Shown: piece by piece, positions 1 through 11,146 of the stretch
Position numbering within the stretch: the first letter of the stretch is position 1
How the letters are laid out: every line of letters starts with the position of its first letter
NCBI RefSeq assembly: GCF_001625215.2
Contig: NC_030381.2
Coordinates: 54,981,214 to 55,045,213 of the forward strand
Length of the DNA stretch: 64,000 bases
From: Daucus carota subsp. sativus
Taxonomy: Eukaryota > Streptophyta > Magnoliopsida > Apiales > Apiaceae
Direction of reading: 5' to 3'
Notes under the pieces: model-generated
What the model was told of the DNA's origin: nothing
Databases searched by the model: none
What the model saw: only the letters and a program-made list of their open reading frames with translations
Made by a program: the position numbers and the translations under genes

Positions 1-3000
1 TGAGCAACAATGCTCAGCAAGCGTATATAAGCAACAATAGTCCTGAAATATTTTATCAGGGTTCACAAGTTCAGGATATGCAATTTAAAACTCCACAATT
101 CTTATCAGCAATTGAAATCAGAATTTCAAACTTACAGAAGAATTGTCGAATTGGATTCATCACATTTTTACTTAAAAACCAAAGGTTAGGCTGCTGATCA
201 GTCACGCACTAACCCCGAACATGGCACACAGCCCTGCTCTCTATACTGGATCCAAGGCACACATTGGCCTATGATTGACCACGAATCTGGTCCACATATT
301 TTATAAAAACTAATCCAATTCTAACAATTGAAATCAATAGACAATTCAATCAACAGAACAGAATCATAATCATTATCAGCAACAGAAATATTTCAAATCA
401 ACTTTTGGGAATCAACATTTCATAAACCACAGTCTGTCTTTTGATAAATCATAGTTCAGGAAATTCCTAACTATTCAGTATCCTCCATTATCGGCTAAGC
501 AACTGAATTTAGCCTGCTAAACCAGCATGACAATGGCGGGTTGAATAATCAAGAAGATCCCATTTCATTCTAGGCTCTAACTATCACTGAGCAACACATG
601 CTTCAATGACGGTCTGAACTTCGAATTAATTTGTAGAACTGGTATTTTTAAAATCTTGAGGATTGGAAAGAATGGATCAAAATAGAAAGTTGAGAGTAAT
701 CAGGTGTTTGGCTTTTCAAAACTTGGAAAAATAAAACAATCATGGGATTCATAAGAAAGAGTTTATCTGAGAAGGGTTTCAGTATAAACAATATCATAAC
801 GTTGACAGAATACTCAGAACATGCAATATATATAGGAGGAAGGATTTAGGAAAACTTGCCTTAAATCCGATTTCAGTCTCATATCTCAATCTCATCTTTC
901 CACTTTCACACTCTATGCATATCATAGCCTCTAGATCATCTTTGGCTATACTCTATTCGCCACACTGTTTCGTTTACTCGATTCGTTCCTTATTCGCTTT
1001 GTAACATCGTTTGACCTTCTGAACGTCTTCGATCGTATCCGTCTCGTCCAAACCCTTTACGAGAATAAGATACTACCATTATCACTAAATAATCGATTGA
1101 TTCTTATCTCTACTTATCAACTCGGTAACATAACCTATCGCATACACATATCACGTATATCGATACCCACTTATATAACTCTTTAAACTCATCAAATATC
1201 ACTTAACACATAATCATGCTTTGACTCTACCATATAGTCTAATCATATTCCACATAGTATATTATCAATTAAATATCATATAAATCTTATCGAAAATCCG
1301 ACATCGTCTCGTCTATTTATTAGACCATCCACCTGTTATCCTATCTCAATCAACAATCAACCAACCAAATCCAATCACTATAATCCATATGCTTTTATCC
1401 GACATCTATCAAGACACGACACTATGTCATTCAATCATTTATCACATGTATGTAATACTAGAACAACCAGATAGTCCATGCAATCATCCATTAATAGCAA
1501 TTAGATCACATATAATCATATTCTATACATTTAACAAAAATTATTCACATTCTATACTCCACCATATTATTATGTCACATTAAAATAGACTTTATAAGCT
1601 TTAATCTCCTTTTCGTTTCACTCGATTCTGAATTACCGATCAAAAGTTATGCTGAAAACCGTTTCCGACTCCACTTTCGACACATGTAATACAGCACACC
1701 GATAACAGACAACATATACACATTAGGTCTCCCCTCCCAATTGATGCCAAATCAAGTTTTAGGTTTAAAATGATTTTTCAAGAATTTTCTGGAATCTCTA
1801 GACATTTTTCGGAATTAAAACGGGTAAAAGAATCCATTTTTGAATAAATAATCAAGTCCGGTTGCTCAAGATCGGATCCCAAAATCATTTGAAATCAATT
1901 AACGAGCCTCGAACATATTTTAGAAAAATAATTCAAAGCTCGAAACTATTTTCCAGAATTTTTAAATCAAAAGGAACAATTAAATCTAATTAATTAATCA
2001 ATTAAAATCAATTAATAATTAACTAAATTAATTAATCAATTAATATTTAAATTAATTGACCAATTAAAATAATTAATTACTAATTAAAATTAATTTAGAA
2101 ACTAATTTAGATTTATTTTTGAATAAAGAAATAATTAAAAACTATTTTTGAAATTTAAAATAATCAAATAAAACAATTTTTGAAAATTAAATCAAAAGGT
2201 TTATTTTGTAAACTTTTGAAAGTTTTCGGCCAGGGTATAAAGTGTAACTTTCAGAAGTTTCAGGGGGTGTTTTGTAAGATTCAAAACTTGGGTACGATGA
2301 CTTCATCATCTTTAAAAGTTGGGGTACCAAACTGCACTTTCGCAGCGGCACCCCCCCAGTCGCCGGAAAATCGCCGGGATTCTTCTCCCGACCTCCAAAC
2401 TCATCCATCAGGTGCAGATTTGAAGATTAGACTACCAGGAATCTATAAACGCAATCAAAACTAGTAATAGATGCAGGAATTAGCCGTAAAAACAGAAACA
2501 AAATCCGCCGGCGGCGGTTTGTTTCCAGACTCCGGCGAGTCGAATACGACTCCCACACACACAACAAGCACACACGCAACTTCCCTGCAATGCTTTGAAC
2601 ACAGTGGTGAGCTTGGTTTCTACCCAGAATCAACAGAAAAGAATCCCCCAAATTTCAATTAAAAATATTCAAGAACACTCAAGAACATTCAAGAACACAT
2701 CTCAAGAATCAAATCCTTATTTCTATATGTTACGGAAGTCAAAAATCGACATATAATATATGAAAACGAATGGCAGGAGATGCTCTACAACATGGAATCA
2801 TCAAATCAGTCAACAAAGATCATTTACGAAAATTCATCATTTAAGCTCTAATAATTCGAATTTTGCAAAAATAATATAAAATCACCTGATGATTCTGCAC
2901 TGAAATAAATGATTAAACTTGATTCTACGCATCGAGAGCTTCGTTTTGACTATTTATACGCCTCCATTGGATTCCAATAACGCCTTCAAATCCTCGTTTG

Positions 3001-3096
3001 AATATGAAGAACACGAAGAACACCCGTTCGTCTTCTCTCGGTATTCGTGCAGAGAAACTGACGAAATGATTGTACGTGCGAAATAAACTGGTAAAG

Positions 3097-3107
3097 GATA
3101 TTTATAG
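3097..3107 (-). promoter_or_regulatory. Candidate TATA box of the LTR
   Basis: The minus strand reads TATAAATATCC. It is followed by about 200 bases of GC-richer, leader-like sequence and preceded on the same strand by three tandem 23-base units. That arrangement fits an LTR promoter. It is inferred from position and motif only. Confidence 0.4.
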
Positions 3108-3120
3108 AAGAAGATAAGAG

Positions 3121-3190
3121 AATATTCCTTGAATATGCTTTGGCATATTCCTTGAATATGCTTTGGAATATTCCTGGAATATGCTTTACG
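3121..3190. repeat. Three tandem 23-24 bp units beside the LTR TATA box
   Basis: Units at 3121-3143, 3144-3166 and 3167-3190 share the core ATTCCTTGAATATGCTTT with few changes. They lie just upstream (minus sense) of the putative LTR TATA box, where plant LTRs often carry short tandem enhancer-like repeats. The role is inferred. Confidence 0.7.
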
Positions 3191-4422
3191 TACTTCGAGA
3201 CCATCAGATAATTATTAACTTTAAAAATATTAATAAAACCGTACCGGATCATTTACGGGGCAAACCGTACTCCGGATTGAAAAAGTTAAAACACGAGAAA
3301 TGCTCAGAATGTCCCAAATAGCCTAATGGCGAAATTCTCCCGAACGCCCACGGGTTTAAATTGCTAAATAACTATTTTAATATAATTAATAATTAAACGA
3401 GATTAAATCCGTAAATCGATTATAAAATCACATAGCAATCCAATAATCGATATGAACATATCCAATTAAACTATATTTTATCCTGATCATAAATAAATTG
3501 AAATATCTCAAATCCGAACACATATGAGCAGTCAATTCAATAAACCAGATAACACAAGTCTCACAAATATTCATATAAATATCACATATTATTTATAAAT
3601 TATCTAGAAAATACCCAAATGTTCCATATTTTATTCTGAGAATATGAAAATTGAAAACTCGTGATTGCAACATATATAAGCAATCAAAATAGAAAACTAG
3701 TTATCAAATAATTTACCAAATATTCAAATAATATTTGTAAATAACCATAACTGGTTACACGATCATTACACACGTAACACTTAATCATGTAATACATATA
3801 TTCACATATCAACCATCTAACTTTTACATGACAAACCTCTGTATTTTCAGAAATAATATTTGAAATAAGTTTTGAAAGGACATTTATATATCCATATATA
3901 AATCATTTAAAAATATCTAAATAACATATGACTCATTCTGATAATAATTAAACTCACAGTTCTGGCACCGATAAACAACAATTACAGAAAATCCATTTAT
4001 ACCAAAAATTCATGCAATATTCACATTTAATTAGACTCACAATTCCACATGCAACACTTATCCATGTAACAATAGCAATCTTTTAAATTTTTAAAATCAA
4101 TTATATAAAATATAATTTTAAAAAGACAACCCTGTATTGATAAAACAATAACCCGGAATTTAAATATACAATTTTAAAAACACATTAAACTAAAATAACA
4201 TATTAAACTTTATTCCTCTCTTTCTAAGAAAATTACTTTTATAAAGATAAACAATTTTTTTGAAAAATCCGGGTCGCTAAAATAAACGAAATCACAACAG
4301 AAGAATGCATCTTCCGTCTTTAACCTTATAATTCACATCACAATTATACTCATATTACACAGACCGTTCATCTTATCAGAAGAAATCAATTAAAGCCAAT
4401 AGTAATATTCAAAAATTTATTT

Positions 4423-5343
4423 CTATATTAATAAACTAATTCTGAAAATCTGGGATGTTACATTCAATGCATCAGCCCACAACGTAATGACAGCAATAGA
4501 CTTATCAAGCTCAATAATATGAGTTTCAGGCTGAGCATCATAATACTCCTCATCATAGTCATCATCATTATCACCAACAACACCAATACCGCCAGCAGCA
4601 ACAACAGGGAGCTTAATAGCACAATTCATGACCTCCTTGTTCAAATCAAACACCATCATCCCTACGCCCTTGTCAATACCACATAAAAATCCATTCACAC
4701 ACACATGGAAATGGCCACTTAAGAAGTCATGATCAGGGCTGTCAATCGGATCAGGAACTTCTCGCCATACATTCCTATTAGCTGAAAACACCTCAGTTGG
4801 AAGACAAGGCCCTGATACAACCCTAACAATCTTATAATCCCCATCTACTGGATCATAACCAAAACCTAGAGCGCGGGGTTTACTCAAGCCCCTACCAGGA
4901 ACAACTCTTAATGATTGTCTAGTAGCAGGATTCCACAGAAAGAATCTATTAATTAGGCGTGAAGTTTCGAAGAGAACCAAACAAACAATGCCATTAGCAG
5001 AACCAACAAGTGTTAAACGAGGCACGGATCTAGACTCACCTTGAGAATATGGATACCTAGTTTCGGACACAATTTGACGAGAGTCAACGTCAAAGAGTGA
5101 TAACTTCAGCTTAGCACTTTCCGTCGAAGTGGAACATGAATAGCGGACAAGCATAAGAGTTTCATCAGTTCCGCTTCTGATTGCTCGGCGGAGTTGGGCT
5201 TTGACGAAGACCGGGTCTTTGATTAGGGAAAGCCAGGTTTTGGAGACTAGTTGGAACTGAATTAGGGATTTCACTGGCACGCGTACGAGAATCTCGCTGA
5301 TGAGATCGTCGCAGAGTGTTGGATTTGATCTGATAGGCTCCAT
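4423..5343 (-). pseudogene. Type I F-box/FBA gene, 3' end removed by LTR insertion
   Basis: The start chosen is the Met at 5343 (MEPIRSNPTL), because all paralogues begin M-x-P-I/V-R; an upstream in-frame Met at 5373 would add ten residues. The N-terminal F-box ([16 protein letters not shown], then [13 protein letters not shown]) is intact and binds Skp1 in the family. The FBA region follows with LVGSANGIVC, LWNPATRQ, GFGYDPVDGDYKIV and VCVNGFLCG. After LWADALN the frame enters the retrotransposon and stops at 4423 with about a dozen LTR-encoded residues. The intact sister at 28512-29753 has roughly 120 more residues, including the terminal YTESLVSL block. The missing 3' part should lie left of the element, outside this window. 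Confidence 0.85.
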
Positions 5344-5407
5344 TTTTGAGTCGGAATGAATGACGGCGGTCACTACAGAGAGGGTACGAGTGAAATGCGG
5401 AAACTAA

Positions 5408-5419
5408 TTAGGGTTAGGG
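5408..5419 (-). promoter_or_regulatory. Telo-box upstream of type I F-box start
   Basis: The sequence reads CCCTAACCCTAA on the minus strand, about 65 bases before the start codon. The same motif sits at the equivalent place in the paralogue (29809-29820). In plants such AACCCTAA boxes are common near transcription starts of genes active in dividing cells. Function here is inferred. Confidence 0.5.
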
Positions 5420-5744
5420 TCTGCTTTATTTTTATAACATATTCAACTGGGCTGGTCTATTGTAATTTAAGAGCTCCTTTTGAGCCCATTTAATTTTATA
5501 TTTTGATTGAAAGTTTCCTGAGAACAAGAGTGTCTCCAACAAACCCTTCACAGAATATATAGGTGCTATCATATAAATAAACAATAATAATACTGAAAAA
5601 AATGTATTTAGAATGATCTGGTCAATTTAAAATGATTGGTTATACGTGGACAACCTCTAAAGATGTGTGGCAAGATTGCTTATCATATATTATCATATTA
5701 AAATAATATATTTTATTTATAATAATTAAAATAATAATTATGTA

Positions 5745-6115
5745 ACGATGGAATAGAAAGATACAAATAATATTTTAGTTGCTTTTAGTTAGTTTTGACT
5801 TTAGTTGATTTTCATGTTGTTTTTGTGATGTTAATACTAATCTCATACATATATACACTCATATTTGAATCTTTGCAAACACTTGGAACTTATTATGTAA
5901 TTGAATATAATATTTAATAAATTTTTTTAAAATTGCTTGTGGTTGCTAGTAGTTGCAAATGCTGTTGCAAATGCAATATCCGTAATTTTAAAAAACAAAT
6001 CAAAAAATAATATTTTTACAATTTTTATTTGAAAGATTGTATTTTGGAACAATTTTTAAAAAGTTACAATATATTTGAGAAAAACTTTCCAAACTCAGTA
6101 CTTTGTGAAAACAAC
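5745..6115 (+). repeat. Diverged copy of a dispersed non-autonomous repeat
   Basis: It shares wording and order with the fuller copies at 15838-16765 and 26585-27385 (inverted): a GTTG-rich start, a cold spot with 'cttattatgtaattgaat', then 'tgtggttgctag', then runs of 'tttgaaaga' and 'caatttttaaaaag'. Its cassette counterpart is at about 30130-30530, so it was present before the cassette duplication. No protein is encoded. Confidence 0.5.
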
Positions 6116-6630
6116 CCTAAACAAAATTCAAGAGAAAAAATCAAATGTATTCACATATATAGCTTGCACTTTTATTTATTTTTTAAAATTAAATTTGAGA
6201 TAATTAATTCGTTATTCCATCAGCTATAGACGGTTAGGATTTAGGTCACGCAACTAAAAGGTCCAAGAAATATGTCCTTTAATTTTAAAAAAAAAGATCT
6301 CACGTTCCTTCGTTAGAATTTGACTAACGAATGTTAGTCAATGTTGACGTTTTAGAAATCAAAAATAAAAATGACCTCGAAAATGATGTGGCTAGCAAAA
6401 TTCACGGATTGAAGTGAAATTTTGATATGTTAATCTATGCGTCAAGAACATCATTGCTGAAAGTTTTCGATTTTGAGTTCACTAACGTGTAGAAATTATA
6501 CCCGATAATCTCAAGAATGGGAAAAAACACGTTCAAAATCTGCAGATTTCGTATATATGATGATATTCCTAAAATTTATTAAAGTAGTGTGATTATTCAT
6601 ACATATGATTTTATTTTAGAATTTTTTGAC

Positions 6631-6907
6631 ATAGCTAATGAGACTTATTAATAGTAGTAGTTTAATAAATGAAATTCTTGACATATCGACATGATTTATG
6701 GACATATATACATGAAGACGACATAGTTTTTGACTTGAAGGAGATTAATATTTTTTTGATGATGTTATAATCTTAGAACGTTTTGCATAGCTAATGAGAC
6801 TTATTAAGACTAAATATATGAAATTCTTGACATATCGACATGATTTATGGACATATATACGTGAAGACGATATAGTTTGGACATGAAGGAGATTAATATT
6901 TTTTTAT
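6631..6907. repeat. 156-bp tandem duplication in the F-box spacer
   Basis: Units begin at 6631 and 6787 with ATAGCTAATGAGACTTATTA, and both contain GACATATCGACATGATTTAT. The duplication is also present in the second cassette (about 31080-31370). Only one unit is visible in the inverted copy near 22.8-22.95 kb. Confidence 0.75.
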
Positions 6908-7466
6908 ACTTATGTTATATGATTTAGCTCTAATAAAAATAATATTACAAATTTGATATATGATATCTTATACTGATGTGATTCACGAGTAATTTTTAAG
7001 ATTTATTTGAAATTTATCATTCAAATTTTGTAATGTAGTATAAAATTTTATAATTATGTTTTAAATTTATTTGAGAATCTGTAATACAGCTAAAGAAATC
7101 AATTCATTGCATTGTTAAAATAGGTAATCTATTTTTAAATAAGTTCTTTAATAGAATTTTTAATAATTAGAATGGTTAAAAACTTAAAATAAATATATCA
7201 GTCCCAAATGATATATTTAAATTATTATATTCAAATGTGTGCTAATTAAAATAGAGTAACACTTTAAAATATATTACATGACTATATTTTTAACGAACAG
7301 CCGACCAAGATGATCCGAATATTTTGTATTTCAATTTCTAAATAGATGTTATTATTTGCTAGCAAAATTATTAATCTAAAAAATATATGTATTAACATAG
7401 GATTAAAATAGAACAATTTAAAAACATAATCATTATAGATACTTATACAAAATACAAGGAAATTAA

Positions 7467-7778
7467 GGGTCACGCTCAAGAGAGAACCAGTCCTTAAAAT
7501 AGAACCATACAACCACTAAGGTTCCGCTGCGGCTAAATTTTAAATAAATTTTTGGGATCTAAATCTAAATATATGTTTTTTTCATATTTTTTCATCGTTG
7601 TGTGTGTTCAAAAATAATTTTAAAATATAATACATAACATTTTTTTACATGTGAAGTTTTGCTGCAGAACGCTAACTAATACTTAAGTTCTGCTGCAGAA
7701 CCCTGCCATGCAGAACCCTAACTAATACTTAAGTTCTGCTGCAGAACCCTGCTAGTGGTTCTCACTTGAACATGACCC
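7467..7778. mobile_element. MITE with about 23-bp imperfect inverted ends
   Basis: The left end reads GGGTCACGCTCAAGAGAGAA; the right end, reverse-complemented, reads GGGTCATGTTCAAGTGAGAA. The two paralogous type II upstream regions (about 31925 and, inverted, about 22235) are continuous here (CAAGGAAATGAAAC), so both are empty sites. Inside are two direct copies of a roughly 46-bp unit containing TACTTAAGTTCTGCTGCAGA (7665-7755). The target duplication is short and imperfect, so the superfamily is uncertain. Confidence 0.75.
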
Positions 7779-7855
7779 AGAAAATGAAACCGATAAGAAT
7801 ACCATTTTTTATTAAGACATTTAAAAAAACAATCAAATCCAGACACTCCGTCGTT

Positions 7856-7870
7856 AACCCTAACCCTAAA
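7856..7870 (+). promoter_or_regulatory. Telo-box upstream of type II F-box start
   Basis: The sequence is AACCCTAACCCTAAA, about 75 bases before the start codon. It is conserved at 31991-32005 and, inverted, at 22138-22152. It marks the likely 5' UTR of type II genes. Confidence 0.5.
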
Positions 7871-7942
7871 ACCTTGAGCATTTCCCTTCTCCCATCCACA
7901 CACTCCGCCGCCATCAACTGAGTGATTCAATCGGACTCTGCA

Positions 7943-9197
7943 ATGGCCCGAATCAGACCGAATCCGACCCTTTCCGACGACCTCATCAGCGAGATTCTCG
8001 TTCGCGTGCCAGTAAAATCTTTACTCCAGTTCCAATTAGTCTCTAAGACCTGGCTTTCCCTGATCAAAGACCCGTTTCGTCAAAGCGCAGCTCCGCCGAG
8101 CAATCGCAACCGAAACTGATCAAACCCTTATCATGACCCGCGAGACATATTTGACAGATACCGAAAATGCTACACTGCAATTCTCAGTCTTCGACGTTGA
8201 TTCTCGTGAAATTGTGGCTGATCTCAAGTATCCGTATACTCAAGGCGAGTCTGAACAAGTAGGTCCTGCGTTTACACTTGTCGGTTCTGTTAACGGCATT
8301 GTTTGTGTTGTCTTTCACCACAATCTAAGCGAACATAGTTTCTATCTTTGGAATCCTGCTACTAGACAATCAAGAGTTGTTCCGGCATGTGCCTTGAGTA
8401 CTTCCCGCGCTATGGGTTTCGGTTATGATCCGGTAGATGATGATTATAAGATTGTTAGTGTGGTATCGGGGCCTTCGCTTCCTACTGAGGTGTATTCGGC
8501 TAACAGGAATGTATGGCGAAAAGTTCCTGATGAGGATTATAAGATCGTTATGTCTGGAATCGACTTTTTAGGCAATTTTAATGTGTGTGTTAACGGATTA
8601 TTATTTGGTGTCAAGAGAGATGCATTGATGGTGTTTGATTTGAACACGGAGGTGTTGAATTGTGCTATTAAGCTCCCTCGTGATGTTGCTGCTGCTATTG
8701 CAGCTGCTCGTGCGGTTACTGCTGCTGCTGTCGGTGGTCTCAACATTGTCAACTCTTATGAAGCTCATCCTAAAACTCGTATCATCGAGTATAATAAGTC
8801 TGTTGCTGTTATAATGCTGTGGGCTAATGCATTGAATGATGATAGGACTGGTAAGGGATTCAACAAGGCGATTAACATGTGGAAGTTGGAAGATGATTCA
8901 TGCCTTCGAGGTGGTGGAGTTGAGGCATCATGGACGCTAATGTTTAGTATTGATTTAGCGATGCCAACAGAACTTTTTAATGGCTATTTCAGCAATGGGG
9001 ATCTCCTACTACTGATAGGATATGAAGATTACAGGTGGATCTCGTGTAATGCCAGGAAGAAAGAGGCTAGGATTGCTCGAGTTTATATATTGGAAGATCA
9101 TCGTTACACTCGTTATCTTTACAGGTACACGGAGAGCCTAGTTTCACTTGCAGGATTCAAACAAATTAGCTGGAACCGTGGCTATGGTGATAATTAA
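7943..9197 (+). pseudogene. Type II F-box/FBA gene with 2-bp frameshift
   Basis: The Met at 7943 ([10 protein letters not shown]) opens an intact F-box, but near 8072 the sequence reads GACCCGTTTCG where the sister at 32.2 kb has GACCCTGGTTTCG. Losing two bases ends the F-box frame at 8119. The remainder is open from 8133 to 9197 and encodes the whole FBA region: TLVGSVNGIVCVV, LWNPATRQSR, GFGYDPVDDDYKIV, an alanine-rich insert after NCAIKLP, WTLMFSIDL and YTESLVSLAGFKQISW. Translation from the Met at 8133 would give an F-box-less 354-residue FBA protein. I call it a pseudogene because the shift separates the two functional halves; a sequencing error at one site would rescue it. Confidence 0.8.
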
Positions 9198-9831
9198 AGA
9201 AACACCGCTATTCTGGTATCTCTATGCTATATTATATGTCTTGTTAGTCACCTTTGGTCTGTTATTTTAGTCACTTTTGAGATGGCTGTATTTCTTTGCT
9301 CTTGATATATGTATTGTCAACTTTCCATCTGTACTTCAGTAGACTTGTTCTAATGAACTTTCTATCAGTTGGTTAAGGCATCGGAAGCCGACTTATTATA
9401 ATGTTGGTGCAAGCTGATAGATTTTCATCAGCTGTGTTGGTTAAGATGTTCCTGCTAGCCTAGTGCTCGTTTCTTTCTATATGAACTTTGGTGTTGTTGA
9501 TCTTTATTAGCGACATTTGTATCAGTACAGGGATCCAGATTTATATATCATCTAGTGAAACAAGTTTTCAGATGCAAACTCAAAAAGCCAACTAACATTA
9601 ATATACAGACAGCACAAGCATTCTATGAATTTCTTGTATAATGTTAGATGTAGTATATTTCATATAATACTAAGTCAGTCAACTCGCTTCTAGTAATCTA
9701 TGTGACTTGAAGAATGGGCTAGAAAAATGTTCGTTTCATTAAATTTATTGAAGAAGAGGTCTACTCTTTATAATATGTGGAATTATTTGCCAGTTGGTTT
9801 CTAAGTCTTCCCAAGTCCTCTTGACTCTGCC
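9198..9831. other. 3' flank of type II F-box and upstream region of thaumatin-like remnant
   Basis: No gene is seen. The stretch is duplicated at 33170-33770 and, inverted, at about 20.05-20.85 kb. Its right end has the CTATATAAG box of the thaumatin-like copy. Confidence 0.7.
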
Positions 9832-9840
9832 CTATATAAG
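9832..9840 (+). promoter_or_regulatory. TATA box of thaumatin-like copy
   Basis: CTATATAAG lies 68-76 bases before the ATG at 9908. In the second cassette it is changed (CTGTATAAC). In the inverted copy the bases between CTCTTGA and GGAGTCGAAC, TATA box included, are missing. This is the only copy with a full TATA box. Confidence 0.6.
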
Positions 9841-9907
9841 GAGTCGAACTTACAATCTAAAATATTGTGACAAACATTGTAACATTAACATGTACTCAAG
9901 CACCAAA

Positions 9908-10863
9908 ATGAGCTACTTAGCAACACTTTCCCTGATCATCATCATTTCCACCCTCCTAATCAGTAATCACCACAAGAGCTACCAACTTTAATATCGGAAA
10001 CAACTGCCCTTACGTCGTATGCAGGGGTGGACCGTAGCATGGGCTGCGGTTGGTTTCAGCCCGGTCCGCTGTAAATTTTTACTTCAGAAATTTTTTATTA
10101 CTCTTTGGAAGTCTGGCTGCTGCATGATATTAGCCCGGGTGAATAAATTTTCAAAACCAAATCTTTTCATAATTCTGTCTCTCTCTTTGTACAGCTTTTT
10201 TGCAACACTTCTTGTTTCTCGCTGCTTGTTCTTTCGTTTCAAATTAATACAGTTTATTTTATAGTTTTCTAAAATAATTATATTATAAATTAATCACTTC
10301 TCTCTCATTTGAAACAGTTTTGTATAATAGACCTTATTATGTGTATCTCATTTTTTGGGTGGACATATATATTTTTGTGTGTTTCTTATTTTTTTAGTTT
10401 TAAATTAAATTTGAATTCTTTAATGATGATGCTAATTTAAAATATATGTTGGTATTCAAATATATTTAACTCGTATGGGCTGGTGCCTATCTTGGTGGCG
10501 GTCGTCAACTCAACCCTAATGACCAATGGTCACTGGATGTTGCTCCTGGCACCCAATATGCTCGTATTTGGGGCCGGACAAATTGCAACCCTGATGCTTC
10601 TGTTTGTGAAACCGGAGATTGTGGCAGGCTTGACTGCACAGCACCAAACACAGTGGCCGAATATATATGCATTAAACCAATTTCAAAACTATGATTACTA
10701 CGACATTTCACTAATCGACGGTTTCAATATTCCTATGGAATTTGGTCCCACTGAAGAAGGTGCAGATGGATGCAAACTCAGTAGCTGTACAGCAGAAAAT
10801 CTGCATGAAAAGAACTTATCATTTCTTGTTCATGAGATTGAAGCGCAGATTTCTATACTGTAA
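9908..10863 (+). pseudogene. Thaumatin-like (PR-5) pseudogene, split by an insertion
   Basis: The ATG at 9908 opens a hydrophobic signal peptide (MSYLATLSLIIII...). The frame then ends early because of extra bases before the mature start ([10 protein letters not shown]). A 449-bp insertion (10022-10470) interrupts the N-terminal VVWAGAY block. Beyond it the reading frame of the inverted copy is recognisable ([23 protein letters not shown], then FNIPMEFGP and CKLSSCTA) but in more than one frame. It loses homology after CTA at about 10797, so the C-terminal half (CCPQASEPC to VVFCP) is absent. Thaumatin-like proteins are secreted, disulphide-rich defence proteins; this copy cannot make one. 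Confidence 0.85.
10022..10470. mobile_element. 449-bp insertion in thaumatin-like copy, flanked by TCGTATG
   Basis: TCGTATG occurs at 10015-10021 and again at 10471-10477, with GTCGTATG and CTCGTATG if extended to eight bases. The sister copy at 33955 reads straight through. The left end, CAGGGGTGGACC, resembles hAT termini (8-bp duplications). The right end does not match it, so the superfamily is not settled. Confidence 0.75.
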
Positions 10864-11146
10864 ACTTGAAATCGAAAATTTTCGGTGATTAAAATGTAGA
10901 TGTTAGTGCTGTTTTTGTCATACTCTGTTGACTGTTCGATGTTTGTATTTAAACAATCGATTGTTTTCGGCTCAGCAGTTGAATACACACGGCAAAATTT
11001 TAGTTGCTATTTCATGGTACATATATACTTATCAACGTCTCTCGATCACTGTAGTATATTAATGATTTGCAAACTATAATATTGCTCTATGATATTTTGA
11101 TATCTTATTTTTTTGCCAGTTTTCCATCAATATTTGACTTGTGCAG

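Larger units (their letters stand above)
1..4462 (-). mobile_element. LTR retrotransposon terminus, partial (left end outside window)
   Basis: Read on the minus strand, the segment starts at 4462 with TGTAACATCCC, the kind of LTR start seen in plant Ty3/gypsy chromoviruses such as Tekay. It lies directly against F-box coding sequence that is continuous in the paralogue at 28.9 kb, so 4462 is an insertion boundary. No long ORF occurs in 1-4462, so this is either one very long LTR or an LTR plus untranslated leader. I found no clear tRNA-Met primer-binding site to mark the inner LTR edge. The stretch 1980-2110 is low-complexity AATTA-rich DNA, and 2330-2560 is a GC-richer patch typical of plant LTRs. 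The clade is uncertain and the second LTR is not in the window. Confidence 0.72.
5344..7466. other. AT-rich spacer between divergent type I and type II F-box genes
   Basis: There is no supported gene. The spacer separates a minus-strand and a plus-strand F-box gene and so must hold both promoters. A telo-box (TTAGGGTTAGGG, 5408-5419) lies just upstream of the type I start. It also holds a diverged copy of a dispersed repeat (about 5745-6115) and a 156-bp tandem duplication. The same spacer recurs at 29754-32077, and its type II side recurs inverted at about 22.2-23.2 kb. Confidence 0.75.

Noticed and set aside
8537..8752. Alanine-rich antisense ORF opposite the type II gene (also 32509-32724)
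   Set aside because: It is the complement of the type II alanine-repeat region; GCT-repeat codons leave all frames open. No start context or family match.
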